A DNA stretch of 64,000 nt from Coniella vitis. Its lineage: Eukaryota > Ascomycota > Sordariomycetes > Diaporthales > Schizoparmaceae. The notes under the pieces were generated by a model. That model was not told the DNA's origin and made no database searches. It saw nothing but the letters and a program-made list of their open reading frames with translations. Numbering within the stretch: the first letter of the stretch is position 1; every line of letters begins with the position of its first letter. The DNA is taken from NCBI GenBank assembly GCA_011317545.1, contig WUJK01000002.1:2418001-2482000 (forward strand), in the 5' to 3' direction. The translations under genes and the position numbers were made by a program. Below are positions 11,043 through 22,527 of the stretch, piece after piece.

Positions 11043-12147
11043 TGTGTGTCTCTCTGTGTATGTGTGAATCGCTTGTGCGTCGTTGCGTGGTGAAGAAGGA
11101 GGAAAAGTAAGGAGGGGAAACAGTGGAAGAGGATGGTGGGAGGCGATCTGATTTCTCTCGAGTTCAGATAGACGAGAACGCGGGGGTGCGGTGAGCGTGT
11201 GTGTGTTTGTCTGGGTCGTTGTCGCCGGTCTTGAAGGATGAAAGTAATGGTTGACAGGTTGAGATTCTTCAGGAGAGGGGAGATGGCGTGGGTCTGACGA
11301 GGAAGCGTACGTTTGTGGTCAGGTGTGTCGGGGAATTTGCCATTTCTCAGCAGCATCAGGGATTGCCCGAGGGAAGTAGTCATTGGTCACGGCAGCAAAA
11401 GGAAGAGCCGGGAGCCAGAGAGAGGAGAGCTCGGCGATGACATAATGTCCTAGCGGCCTTCGCCTATCCTCGGAATTAGGGGTCCGTCAACCAATCAGCA
11501 GGCGAGGAATTGTCATCCCGTCCTTGTTCAGGAAGTTGCCAGCCAAGCGGGGAAAGGAAGCGACCCTTTTGGAACCACCCGAGATGGGCCCTCAGGTACC
11601 GTACCAGCGTACATCATAGTAGTACTGTACTTGACGCTCACAGTACAACTGGCGAGCATGTACTTCTACTTTCCACCTATACATGGTTTCCATAGTAGGT
11701 GCTTCTAGACCCCTGCCAACACTGAATGGGTGGAATGGCAGGGCCGGCAGTTGCACGAGGCCAGCCTTGCATGCAGCCTTGCACCCTGCAGCCTTGCCAA
11801 AGACAGGCAAGCGTTCGCGATTTAACTCCAGGATCAGGCTGTGGCTATTTTGAGTAAAGATTCCAATGGGAAGATGCGCTAGGCTCCCGGAAGCCTGTCC
11901 TTTTTCTCATCTCTTGAAGGGAAGATTTGATTCATCCTTTTCTTGGTTGCTCTGACATGAGTACCTAAATATACTATGTAGTCACCATGAAAGCTTGTAC
12001 ACTTCAAGCACATAGAAACCACAACTTCAACACATCGCCATTGGCACGACTTGTCCATCACGGTATTCACAACATATGCGACCATTTCTACCTCCTGACT
12101 ATTTCCAACACCAACCCCCGCCCCTCGGCTCGGCGCACTCTCGGCAC
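11043..12147. other. Intergenic region between ISA1 and ARMH3-like genes
   Basis: The left part is the ISA1 promoter and leader. The right part is the 3' flank of the ARMH3-like gene. One TACTATGTA lies at 11972-11980. No supportable gene. Confidence 0.6.
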
Positions 12148-14709
12148 TTATTCAGCAACCAACCCCCTCACATCCCCAACAGCAACCCTCGCAACCTTCT
12201 TCAGCAGCGATCTCTCATCCGCCTCACGATACCGCTCCCAGCTATCCAATCCTTCTTTGGCTTGGATACTCAACGTCTCGTACCCCTGCTTGATCACTTC
12301 GGCCACCTGCAAGCTCGTCAACACCCCTCCCGCACCAGCTTTACTGCCCTTGCCTCCCTTATTATTGGCCCCGTTTCCTCCCTCAGCCAACAACGTCTTG
12401 TAGTGCGCGCTTACGCTCACCAACGTTTCGATACTGTTTGTCGGCCTGTTTGCAAGCTTATACGTGTCCCGGAATTTCACCAGCACATCGCCGGCTTCGA
12501 CAACCTTGTAAAACAGGTCGTCGTACGCTGCGGGCGTTGGTAGGAATGCCTCACCAGCTGATAGTCCCAGAGCGAGGAGATTCACAACGTGGTCGAGCAG
12601 CGTTTCGATTTGCTGCTGCTGCAGCTGCGATTGCTGGTCCTTGATATCGTCCGCGTAGGTTGTCAAGAAGCGTATAAGCGATAGGAGCGACCGGAATAGC
12701 TCCGACCAGTGGTAGTGCAGCCGGGTGCGCGACCGCGACAGGTAGCTGATGATGCGCAGCAAGATGCCCACGCACAGCGTGTACATGTTGATATCGAGCC
12801 GCCGCCTGAGGTTGTGGTTCAGTCCGTCAATCATGGTGTCAATCACAGCCGTTGCTGGGATGCGCTCCCCACGGACGAGCGGCAAGTAAGGTTGACGGTG
12901 ACGGCAGAGGCGGACCGAGACTTTGTTGGCTGCATCGTCGCTGCACATACGCTTGCACAATACGGGATCTTCAATGAGGAGGCGGAAGACCATGAGGCTG
13001 AGGGTGGCGTAGAGCCCGGTGCGCTGCGAGAGGTGCGCATGCGTGAGGAGGTACGAGGTGATGGAGATGTAGCTTGCAAACGGCTGCTCGTCGCCCTTGT
13101 CGGCGGCCAAGGTGACAAAGTTGAAGCAAAAGAGCTTGTTGGCGTGGGTGAAGTCGTAGGTGGCCAGCAGTATTGCTGCAGTGTTGCCGGGACTGGTGGC
13201 GGTGGCGGTGGTGACGGTAACCATGGAATTAGCTCTGCATGCTAGCAGAAAACACCAAAAAGCATCAACAGAAGCAGAACTTACAGCTCGGCAAACATCT
13301 TTTTGGCCGTTTCGGCGTCATATACCGGCTTCTTGTCCGGTTTCGGGCCCGGCGCTATCCCTCCCAGTCCAAATAGGCTCAAAGTACTGCTCAACGACCA
13401 CCCTTCAGGCAAGTCGTCCTGGATGTCCACATACTGCGCCCGCAGATCCTGGCACGCCCCTCCCACGCTCCGTATAATCTGTTGTATCGTGCTTTCATTC
13501 ACAAAATCGTTGAGCCGCAGCTGGTAAGGGTTCTGAAACTCAAACTTGTTGTAGTTTGCAAGAAGGCCGATGAGTATAAATGGCTTGGAGATGTCGGCTG
13601 TCGCTTCAGCGTCTTGTATCAACTATTGCCCAGTTCTCGTCAGACGTGGCGCGAAAACAGACAAAGTGGGTTGGAAGCATCGCATATACCAACCTTCATC
13701 ACAGAAGGGAACATATCCCGCTGTATGAAATATGTCAACAGACTCGTCTGATATGCCCCAGACGTAATGGACAGAGCAACCTCGACGGCCTTTTGTCGCA
13801 CCGCCGCTACACCCACAAAAGTAGCTTTTCATCAGTACTTGCGTATTCACGCTTTAGCGCCCAGCCCATCGTCTCGACAATGCGCCACTCACTTCTCTTG
13901 TCATTCCGTATTATGAAGTCCAACGACCCAACAAAGTCCGTAAACAGCGCATCGATATGGTCGAGTCCCGCCAGAATCGTGATGATGTCCGAGCTCGGGT
14001 TGGTGTATTTCTTGCTCAAGACCGAAGACAAAAATGTGCTCAAGGTCTAGGTTACAGGCGCATTCGTTAGACCACACTGTCACACTTTTTTTCCAATCCA
14101 GGCAACGAGCCGACGATAACCATCGTCGCTTCTGGAAAGAAGAGGAAAAGGATGAAGATGGGATCCCATACATCGAGCGCATTCACCTGCGCTACACCTG
14201 CCGTAGCCTGCGCACTCCTCAGTGTCTTGACAGCACGCGCAAACAGCTCCCGTGTCTGCTCCTCAAAGTGCAGCAGGTCCCCCGGCGTCAAATCATCTAG
14301 GATGCGCCGCAGCGAGGCGCGGTCGGGCTTGAGCAGGAACAGCTCGCGCCAAAACCCTTCTGACAGGTCGGGTCCGGCATCTTGGTCGTCCTGCTTGTAC
14401 CGATTGCAAGAAGGAGCATGTTAGTTGTGTTGAGCCCCAGTGAGGTTCCTTTGTCATTTCGGTTGAATTGAGGCTGGACGTTCGGGGGAGATTGGTCAAT
14501 CGACGAGGGGGAGGTAGGGGGGACTTGGGCAAACTCGAACCTGGAATCACATGCAACTAAAATGTCAGCAACGCACCCCTACAAGAACGATAGAAGGAAG
14601 GCAAGCAAAGCCAAGTTGCGCGCACCTTGAATAGCTCTTCATACAGCTGGACAACCTTCTGCTGGAAGGCCTCAGGGCGAGGCTGCTGCGTGAGCGGCGA
14701 CTTCTCCAT
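12148..14709 (-). CDS. ARMH3/C10orf76-like armadillo protein (DUF1741)
   Basis: This protein matches the DUF1741 family (human ARMH3/C10orf76 and the S. pombe UPF0588 protein), which in animals acts at the Golgi with PI4KB and GBF1. I read six exons on the minus strand: 14709-14626, 14390-14172, 14046-13851, 13806-13694, 13622-13285 and 13234-12148. Phases are consistent throughout and give 678 residues, close to the human length of about 689. Family-like blocks include EGFWRELFLLKPDR, FLSSVLSKKYTNPSSD and SGAYQTSLLTYF. The protein is helical armadillo-like without clear membrane spans. The 44-nt intron 13850-13807 is unusually short but has a TACTGAT branch site and is needed to pass a stop codon. 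The start at 14709 is the first ATG in the frame; an upstream exon cannot be excluded. Confidence 0.88.
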
Positions 14710-16060
14710 CCACGCGGACTCTACCCCATGGACGGGCAGCCAGGTTGACGATGAAACTCCTCCCTTTTCCCGCTCGCGTGCTCCGTCGCTCCGTTGCGCG
14801 CTCACACACAGTCTTTGCGACAGGCGGGATATCTATGCCAAGGGTGGAATTGTTCCTTGCAGTCCGCGGGGAATTCGAAGAACCCTGTTATCTCGGAGGT
14901 CAGCCAAGCAGCGCGCGGTGCACAATCGTATATCAAAAAAAGGAGTGGAAACTTGTGGTATTAGGACTGCGGTAGGCAAACACAAGATGCTATTCAAAGA
15001 CCCCTTTGGCAAGAATAGCACGTAGATGGAACTGGTGTGATAAACTAAGACACCCCCGGTTAGGCAACACGTCAGTCAGACTTTCTTTCTTTTTTGGGTT
15101 TGGGGGTCCTGTTCCGCGGCAAGTACTACTTATGGTATACTATGTACAGTCGGCACCCCCTTGGAAATCTCGGCCCCGGCACGCACCAACGCCAGGTCTC
15201 CCAGTACTATGTACAGGGGACAAGGAGGGTCAGCCATCCCCTGAACACTCGCGATCAAGTGCCCCGGTACTTGAGTACCTCTCGGGAAGCCGTCCTCGGT
15301 ATCGGTAGGGCTGAGCATCAAAACAGTCGGTTGCAAAAACGTGGCTGAGGGGGCTCATCTACAACGCCACTTATATATCTACAAGAGCCCCAATCGATGG
15401 TTGTTTCCGTGTTGGCTCATTTGGTGCCAATAGCTTCATCGACTAGCAACGGCCTCCTATTAGGTCTCGTCGGCCGATTGTGATGACTTCCATGACCGTG
15501 CTTTATCCGTGCAATGAGTTTTTTTTGTTGGTACGCGCTGTTCGAATGGTATACCTCCAATCGTAACATCTGAAGCGTACCTCAGCCGGCCTTTTTTTTT
15601 TTCCTTTCGTGTTGCCTGCTTGCGGGAGCTTTGAAGAACCAAATCAACTGAACAAGGGGCAAGCACGTACGTACCAAGCGACCATAATGCAATTCAACTT
15701 ACTAAAGCGATCTTGCCGTTCATCTGTAGAGCGAAATGGTCGTGAAGATGGAATGATCCTATCAAACAAAGATGCACTGACAGCCCATACGGGCATTCAT
15801 GTTGCCTCCATGAGATATGAAACTAAAGGAATAAATCTGACTGTGATGGTCGAGATGAAAGATGTTGGGTAATGTGAAGAAACCACCATAGGGACAAGCA
15901 AAAAATGTTTCTAGAAACAAGCAGTGCAGTGCTCATGATAACAGAAAGAAGAGAGAACAAGAAATGCCGCCCCAGCCGCCCCAAGAAACGCTCCAAGAAC
16001 AACCCAGTCATGAACCAAACGAAAGTTGTATATAGCAATGCATAAACCCCTCCAGCTCTA
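14710..16060. other. Intergenic region upstream of the ARMH3-like gene
   Basis: No supportable gene. It holds the promoter and leader of the ARMH3-like gene on the left and the 3' flank of the next gene on the right. TACTATGTA copies lie at 15138-15146 and 15205-15213. Confidence 0.6.
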
Positions 16061-18091
16061 TCAAATCCCCCAGCTTCCCCTTCTCTCAGCTACACCCCAC
16101 GCAAGTGGTGTAATGCCGTCGAGATCGGGGTGCTGCCGCGCCCATTCAAAAATATATTGCTTGAGCGCCTTCCACCGCGGACACCGCTTGTCCTCGTTCG
16201 CAGCATCGTCCAGATCCATACTAATCTTGATATGTCCCTTGGCGCGGCTGCCAATGCCGTTCATAACAACGTCGTCCTCCATCTGCAGCTCCTCAGTCGG
16301 TATGCGACTAATCTTGGACAACTCGTCGTCAAAAGCCCGCGCCGTCGCAGGGTATCCAAGGCTCAGGTAGTTGTACACTTGTGTCACAAACTGGTCATTG
16401 AACTCGGCTGCGATGCGCTCCTGGAATTCGGCTGCGGCCTTCTCCTGCTGCAGCCGCTGCTCGAGACCCATGAGCATGTGAAGGCCCTTGGGCTGCCCTC
16501 CGCGGGCACGGTGCTCTGATGAGAAGGACTGACCCGACAGCGATGCGAGAGGCGTGGGTTCTGCAGAGACGGGAAAGGGCGCCAGAGTGCCATCTGTTGC
16601 GGCATAGGGATCGCTATGCTCAAAGGGCGTGGCAGGGGTCATGGGCGTCATAATCATGGGCTGCCGTTGTGCTGGTACCATGGCCTCGTCACCCTGGTTA
16701 TTCGTGAAGCAGTAACCCCTCCAAAGCCCATTCTCACCAGTGGTGTCCCTGTTGAGCTCGACGTGGGCACCCGCAGCAACATCCCACTTTTGGTCCGATT
16801 CAAGCTTGGTGTGTTTGGGCGAAGGACACATGCGAAACGTGAGTTCGCTGCCGGCCATTGGCGGGCTCTTTTGGCTTCGCAGACGGAATAGTGCCTTTTC
16901 AGCGGCCTTGTCATGCCCGCCTGCTTGGTTGCCGTAGCCATAGAAGCGGCCAAAAGCACCCCGGGGGCGTGCATAGCTGCTTGTGTCTTGTTGGTACGGT
17001 GGGGGCTGCGGTTGGTGCGAAGGCGCAGCAGTACCGGGAGCGGTACCAGCACCACCAAAGGCGCGGGATGCCGTGCCTTGCAAGCTCATGTCATGGTTGC
17101 TTTCGCCGAACGTGCCTGGACTGCCGCTGCTGCCGCCAGCGATGGGTTGAGCAGCAGCTCTTGTGTCGTATGACGGAGGAGACGATCCCATGTAGCTAGC
17201 ATCAGACGACTTGCCCATCGATCTCGCATCCTCGCCAATGGTGCTCAGCGACGCTATCGAGTTGCGAATGGTGTGGCGAGCCTGGTTGGTGAAGGCGAAG
17301 GTGTTGTCGGGTGGGCCTTCACTCCTTGCAGACCCTGAATCCCACGAGTCACTCTCGCAGACACCCTCGCCGCGGTCTGCAGCCAGCTGATCGGCGTGCT
17401 TCTGCATTTCCTTGACCATCCAATTGACATTGTCTTCTGAGGAATCCCTCCGCTCGTCCTTTTTGGCGGCTCGGGTCTTGACCCTGCCTCTGCCGCCGCC
17501 GCCTCCGCCGCCGCCATTGCCGGGGCTAGGGCTGGGGCTCGAATCATCGTCGGAGCCCTCGCGCACGAAAAAGTGCTCTGCACCGCCCAATCGTATGGTG
17601 CTGTTGGGGAAGGCGGACATGGCCAATTCCTCCATGCGCTTCTGCGCCTCCAGCTTGTTCAGATCGAAGACATGTTCGGCGATCTCATCGTCACAGGACT
17701 CTCGGCGGGCGTGGCCGGGCCATCTGTGCTGCTGCTTCTTCTTGGATGATAGCGAGTAGATGTGCTTTGAGTACGGGGTGATGTCGGTCTTGTCGGCGGG
17801 GCGGGTGGCCGGGACCGTGTCTCCTGCACGGCGGGAGCGTCTTGTCGACTCGAGCAGCTGGGGAGCGAAACGGCGCTTTTCGCGAACGACGGTCTGCGTC
17901 TCGTGGTGGACAACCTTGGGGGCCGCTGGTGGTGAAGGGAGGACGGTAGGCGGGTATTCTTCGGTAGGAGAGGGCTCAGGAGTCGGCTCGGCGGCTGGAC
18001 CGGCTGGTCTGCGGTGTTCCTTGAAGGTGGTTTCGACAGGCACGGGGGCAAAGCGCCGCCGCGGCTGGGGTGCTGGTGTTGGCTGGCTCAT
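16061..18091 (-). CDS. Disordered fungal protein with helical C-terminal domain
   Basis: A single exon encodes 676 residues. I do not recognise a named family. The first two thirds are rich in Pro, Ser, Gly and Arg and look disordered. They include short blocks such as RRRFAPVPVETTF and KRRFAPQLLESTRR, which share an R-R-F-A-P-x-x-x-E-[ST]-[TR] pattern and look like repeated docking motifs. A glycine run lies near residue 195. The C-terminal 150 residues are more ordered: a segment near residues 560-595 (FVTQVYNYLSLGYPATARAF) resembles a LisH/CTLH-type helical hairpin with its G-Y-P turn, and the protein ends in a Trp-rich helical region. The start ATG is followed by a basic leader and fits the conserved-looking N-terminus. 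The upstream flank is the 6.8 kb gene-free gap. The function is unknown. Confidence 0.85.
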   Translation of the reverse strand: MSQPTPAPQPRRRFAPVPVETTFKEHRRPAGPAAEPTPEPSPTEEYPPTVLPSPPAAPKVVHHETQTVVREKRRFAPQLLESTRRSRRAGDTVPATRPADKTDITPYSKHIYSLSSKKKQQHRWPGHARRESCDDEIAEHVFDLNKLEAQKRMEELAMSAFPNSTIRLGGAEHFFVREGSDDDSSPSPSPGNGGGGGGGGRGRVKTRAAKKDERRDSSEDNVNWMVKEMQKHADQLAADRGEGVCESDSWDSGSARSEGPPDNTFAFTNQARHTIRNSIASLSTIGEDARSMGKSSDASYMGSSPPSYDTRAAAQPIAGGSSGSPGTFGESNHDMSLQGTASRAFGGAGTAPGTAAPSHQPQPPPYQQDTSSYARPRGAFGRFYGYGNQAGGHDKAAEKALFRLRSQKSPPMAGSELTFRMCPSPKHTKLESDQKWDVAAGAHVELNRDTTGENGLWRGYCFTNNQGDEAMVPAQRQPMIMTPMTPATPFEHSDPYAATDGTLAPFPVSAEPTPLASLSGQSFSSEHRARGGQPKGLHMLMGLEQRLQQEKAAAEFQERIAAEFNDQFVTQVYNYLSLGYPATARAFDDELSKISRIPTEELQMEDDVVMNGIGSRAKGHIKISMDLDDAANEDKRCPRWKALKQYIFEWARQHPDLDGITPLAWGVAERRGSWGI

Positions 18092-19314
18092 GGTGTGCTT
18101 TTTTTTCTTTTTCTTTTCTTTTGGTTGTGCGGGGAGTGGGCGTCGGCCGGAAGGGGTTGCGAAAAGGCGCCACCAGAAGGGAGGGGGAAACGCAATTGAG
18201 GCGTTTTGTGGTGGGCAAATGCAAAGGCCGAGTTCGGGCGAAATTGAGGCAGGACAAGACGCAGTATGAAGTCGGTAGTGAACCGGTGGTACAAGTCAAT
18301 TTGCCAGTGACAGACTGGGGGGACCGAGAAAGAAGGCGAATGCGTCTTCTTATGCTGGATAGGAGTGCACAAGCAGCGCTCAGGGGGCGAGCGAACCAGG
18401 CTAATCGGTAGCCAGGGCTGGCGAGTCTGAAGCCAACCAGACGATCGTGAGTTTGGAGTATGGGGTAACGGAGCAGTCGTGTGGGGTCTTGGCGAAGGGA
18501 AAAAGGGCGGTCACCCCCCCAGAAGAGAGAGAGAGTATGTGTGTGGGAGAGAGAAAAGAGAGAAAAGCCGAGCCGAGCCAAGACAGTTGTGGTGAGGGAT
18601 TGACGATGGGGAGGAGCAGGAGCACAACCCCTCGCGAGAGGATGAGCAGAGAAAGTGGTCGAAAAGAAGGCCAACTTGGCGTGCTGGCGGGGTTGCTGGC
18701 TACTGCTGCTGCTGCTGCATCTACTACTGCTTTGGTTCGCTCTTGCCTGGCCTGACCCGACCTGACTGTGGCAGTGACTGGCCCTGCGTGATCGCTGAGA
18801 GATCGGAGAACAAAGTACTATGTAGCGCTGCTACAGCGGGTAGCAGGATACTGCACTTGGCGGATTGGCTGGCAGACTGGCAGGCAGCGCTGGTGGTGCC
18901 CGGTGCGACGACGCCCAACAGAAACACTGTGTGATGTGATGGCGATGCAATGCCACCACACTGCTGATAAGAAAATAGTACTTGGCGGAAATGCAAGTAA
19001 TGAGCCTCTCTCCAATGGTTGTTGAGGTCAACTAGGAAAGCGAGTGAGAAGACACAGAACGATCCAAACAAAATGCAGCGAGAACCCCTGAGGAAGAAGG
19101 CAAAAAAAAAAAAGGACTGACCAACTCGCACGAGACTTCAGAGTACATCTCAAGCCTGGGCCACCCCCAAGATCGTGGCCTAGCACCGGCCAGCCGGCCT
19201 AGCGATTCCATGTGATTGCCCTGAGCGACTCGCACACCCGCCACCCAGCTGCTGCTGTGTTGTGCATACTGTGGTATTGGCTGGGCTATACTTTGTACCT
19301 GGTGTAGATACTAG

Positions 19315-19334
19315 TACATAGTATATACTATGTA
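19315..19334. repeat. Inverted pair of TACATAGTA motifs
   Basis: TACATAGTA at 19315-19323 is followed two bases later by its reverse complement TACTATGTA at 19326-19334, which makes an inverted repeat. It is part of a motif family found only between genes in this window. Confidence 0.85.
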
Positions 19335-21062
19335 TGTATGAAGTAGTAGTGCCGCCGATAATCGCTGCAAGAGGTCGAGACGGGCAAAAAGGTCTGCACT
19401 TTTGCCTCACTGTGTGACTGCGTGTACTTGTACATCGTACACACACACTATAGGAGTAGTAAGCCGGGTCGCGTGCGCCTTTTCCCCTCATGGGTTCATA
19501 GTTTACAGTAAAGCACTTGCATCGGCCTATGACTGGCCATCTTCCACTGACTCGATCTCATAACAAAGGGTCATTTAGTCTGCAATCTAATTGAATTTTG
19601 TGTCTTGCATACTGGTTTGGCATGAATCCATGGCAACGCTTGCATCACTCTCAATTCTCGGGCCAAGTCACTGGCAATTCAGTCAAACGCAAAAAGGTGG
19701 AAATCTTGGTCCATTGACCCACGCATCGTGATGCCCCAACCTGGCCTGTCCCGGCGGCCAACTTGCTCACACGACTCTTGCACAAAAGGGGGCCTGGGCC
19801 TGCTTCATTTGGCAAACACAGTAAGTGCTACTATGTATGTGCTACTTGTGTACGTACTCCACGAGAGGCCGAGAGACCCGCATCGCCAATCCGCGACCAC
19901 TGGCACCAAATATAAATCCCTCCTCAATACGAGGCCACAGAGTCCACTGGACAAGAAGCGGCGCCCAAGCAGTGGAAATGAGTGTGCTACCTATGGCCCT
20001 CATATACTGCTTTCTCCAGGGTTGGATAACATTCTGTTTTTGCTTCTTCTGCTGACGGGCTGTGCTATGATGATAACAGAGAGCTGCACCGTGCACAGAG
20101 GACCCTGAAGGGCCACGTTGACACTGTGATTCCACCCCACTACTACATAGTGCTATGTAGCAAGCGTGCCTGGATGCTGATCCTCTCCCCAATTGGACTG
20201 TACATACCTGGTACCTGGGCCCGGTCCATGGGCTAAAGCACTCGCCCACGCTCCGACCTGCCAGCAGCCTTGGAAGCACATACTAGTAGTCTGCGCGCCC
20301 GCCCGCCCGCCGCCCCAGAACCCATCGAAGGGGAAGAAAAAACAGTCTGGAACGCACGCTTGACAGGGCCCCACGCGGGGATGCTCAAGTGCTTCTCCCG
20401 CTTCTCCCGCTTCTCCCGCCCAGCCGCCCGCCCAGCCGCCCACCACCCCCAGTGTTCACTGTGTTTTCTGAGCACTTTTGACCACACAATTTTCGATCGC
20501 CGCCTGCACACTCCGTCCTGCGGCAGTCAAAGCGGTCTCTTCTTGACCCAACAACAAGCCACAGCAAATCATGGGTTTTGTCTGATCTTCGGATCTTCAG
20601 ACTTGGCGTCGTGTGGTGTGGCTGCAGATACTGTGCTACTATAATATCTCTGTAGTTGCATACGAAACATGAAAGACTGAAACAACGACTGCCACGCCAA
20701 ACTGCTGCTCTCTTTCTCCGGGAGAGGCTCGCTTACATTGCATCGAGAAGCACGAACGGGAAAAAGAAGAAGGAAAGTGACAAGGTTCGAGGAAAAGGAA
20801 GCAAAAAAAAGAGAAAGATGAAAGAGACAAAAAGATAGCATACCGCCATGTCGGACACCTGCTGTACATTCCATACCATGTTCAGCACTATCGAATTCTA
20901 TACTGCAGTACTCCATATTCTGTGGACACGCAGCTCCCATGTATTACATATTATGTAGTAGTATTAACTAGTTAGTGGTAAACTTGTCCTGTCTGCATGG
21001 CTCTGCTTTTGCCAATCATGCACCACCGTTATGGCCTGGGCCCTCCTTTTCTCGCTTGCCGC

Positions 21063-21092
21063 GGACTGACTGACTGACTGACTGACTGACTG
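21063..21092. repeat. GACT tetranucleotide tandem repeat
   Basis: About seven GACT units stand in the gene-free gap, a few bases before a TACATAGTA copy at 21099-21107. Confidence 0.9.
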
Positions 21093-21390
21093 ATATTTAT
21101 ACATAGTATATAGAATTGGGATGAACTCGTGGGTGTGTCTGTCAAAGTACCATAGCACGACAGCTGCTCGTGTTGAGTCGTGTGCATGCATAGTAGTATA
21201 CATAAGTGTGTATCCTTGGGGGCCACTTCAACCAAAATGATTGGCTGGTTCGTAAGCAAGCTAAGTAAACAGCGCTGGCTCCTGCTACTGCCGTTTACAT
21301 AATAGTACCATGCCTGCGTCTTGAGCTGCAATATTATCAAAGGTCCTAAAAGAACAAGAACAACTGCGCTTTCACAGATCTGGTTTTCCG

Positions 21391-21425
21391 TTTTTTTTTC
21401 TCTTTTTCTCTTTTTCTCTTTTTCT
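21391..21425. repeat. T-rich T5CTC array
   Basis: A pure pyrimidine tract is built from repeated TTTTTCTC units in the gene-free gap. No gene start lies close by on either strand. Confidence 0.85.
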
Positions 21426-22506
21426 GTTTGACGCCCGACCCCGCACAAGAAAAGAAGGACGGGGGGAAAGGGTCGAATAAAAATCTAGAGAGGCCCGGAA
21501 CCGCGGATCGCACGTAGTTTCAGGAGGGAGCTCGGCCAGGCTATCTAGCTTATTAGAAGCAAGCGGTGTGAGTGTGTCCTGAGCGCGCAACCACAGTCCC
21601 CCACCCCCGGGCCGGCTGACCCTCCTTGCTTGTGAGTTTGGGTGTCTAGATAAGGAGATGGGTGCTGCTTACATAGTACTTGTGTCTCCCAGGGCGCCGC
21701 GAGTGCTTACTATAGACACTGTGCTCGGACTGACTGTTTACGTACAGGGCAGTGTGAAGACATGAGGCTGCCAGGCAGTGTACTAAATGGTATATAGGAG
21801 AAGGATATCTATCCAACATATATGTCTATATGTACGGGTCCGAGATGGTCCATGCACTGATGCATTATTACGACCAAGTGGCGAGAGGCGACATCAAGCT
21901 GGCGTGCAGTGCTTATATGGGGTTATTGTATTACCATGTATGAGACCTGCGTTGCTTTCTTTTGGCTGTCGAGGAGGGCCTGTGGAACCTGGTGGCTATA
22001 ACGGCTAGAGCATCCAAACCATAGTATAGGACGTACGTAAGTTGAAAGAGATATATAACAGTGTAGGGTCGCTGCGTGCATTACTAGCAGTATGCCCCTC
22101 CACACTTATCGAGGCGGAGCAGAGGACTTACGAATATGTTTCGCAACCCAAAAGCTGAGCAAAGTGAAACGAGTCAAGCGAGCAAGAAGGAGGGGAGTTT
22201 AGGTTATAGTCTGCGGAATTACAACAGATATACTACCATGTACTTACTATCTACAGCCCTGGAGAAACCACGTGGCAGCGACTTACATTTATCCCTTTTT
22301 GGTATCTCTTGTTGTGTTTACAGTTCGACATGAGTAGTTATAACACTTCTCAAGGCTCCAGTACTAACCCTTGACGGCGTCTTGTTTATAGTACAAGAAC
22401 TGCTGTACAGATAGGGTGGCTGCCGTAGCAAGGCTGGGTCTCTGGATACTATTCTCCTACACTCCACTATCGAGTGTTTTCATACAATGCATATGTAACT
22501 GGAGTA

Positions 22507-22527
22507 TACATAGTATACTACATAGTA
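22507..22527. repeat. Direct pair of TACATAGTA motifs
   Basis: Two exact copies lie at 22507-22515 and 22519-22527, separated by three bases and followed by a related ATACGTAGTA. This is one of the densest sites of the motif family. Confidence 0.9.
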
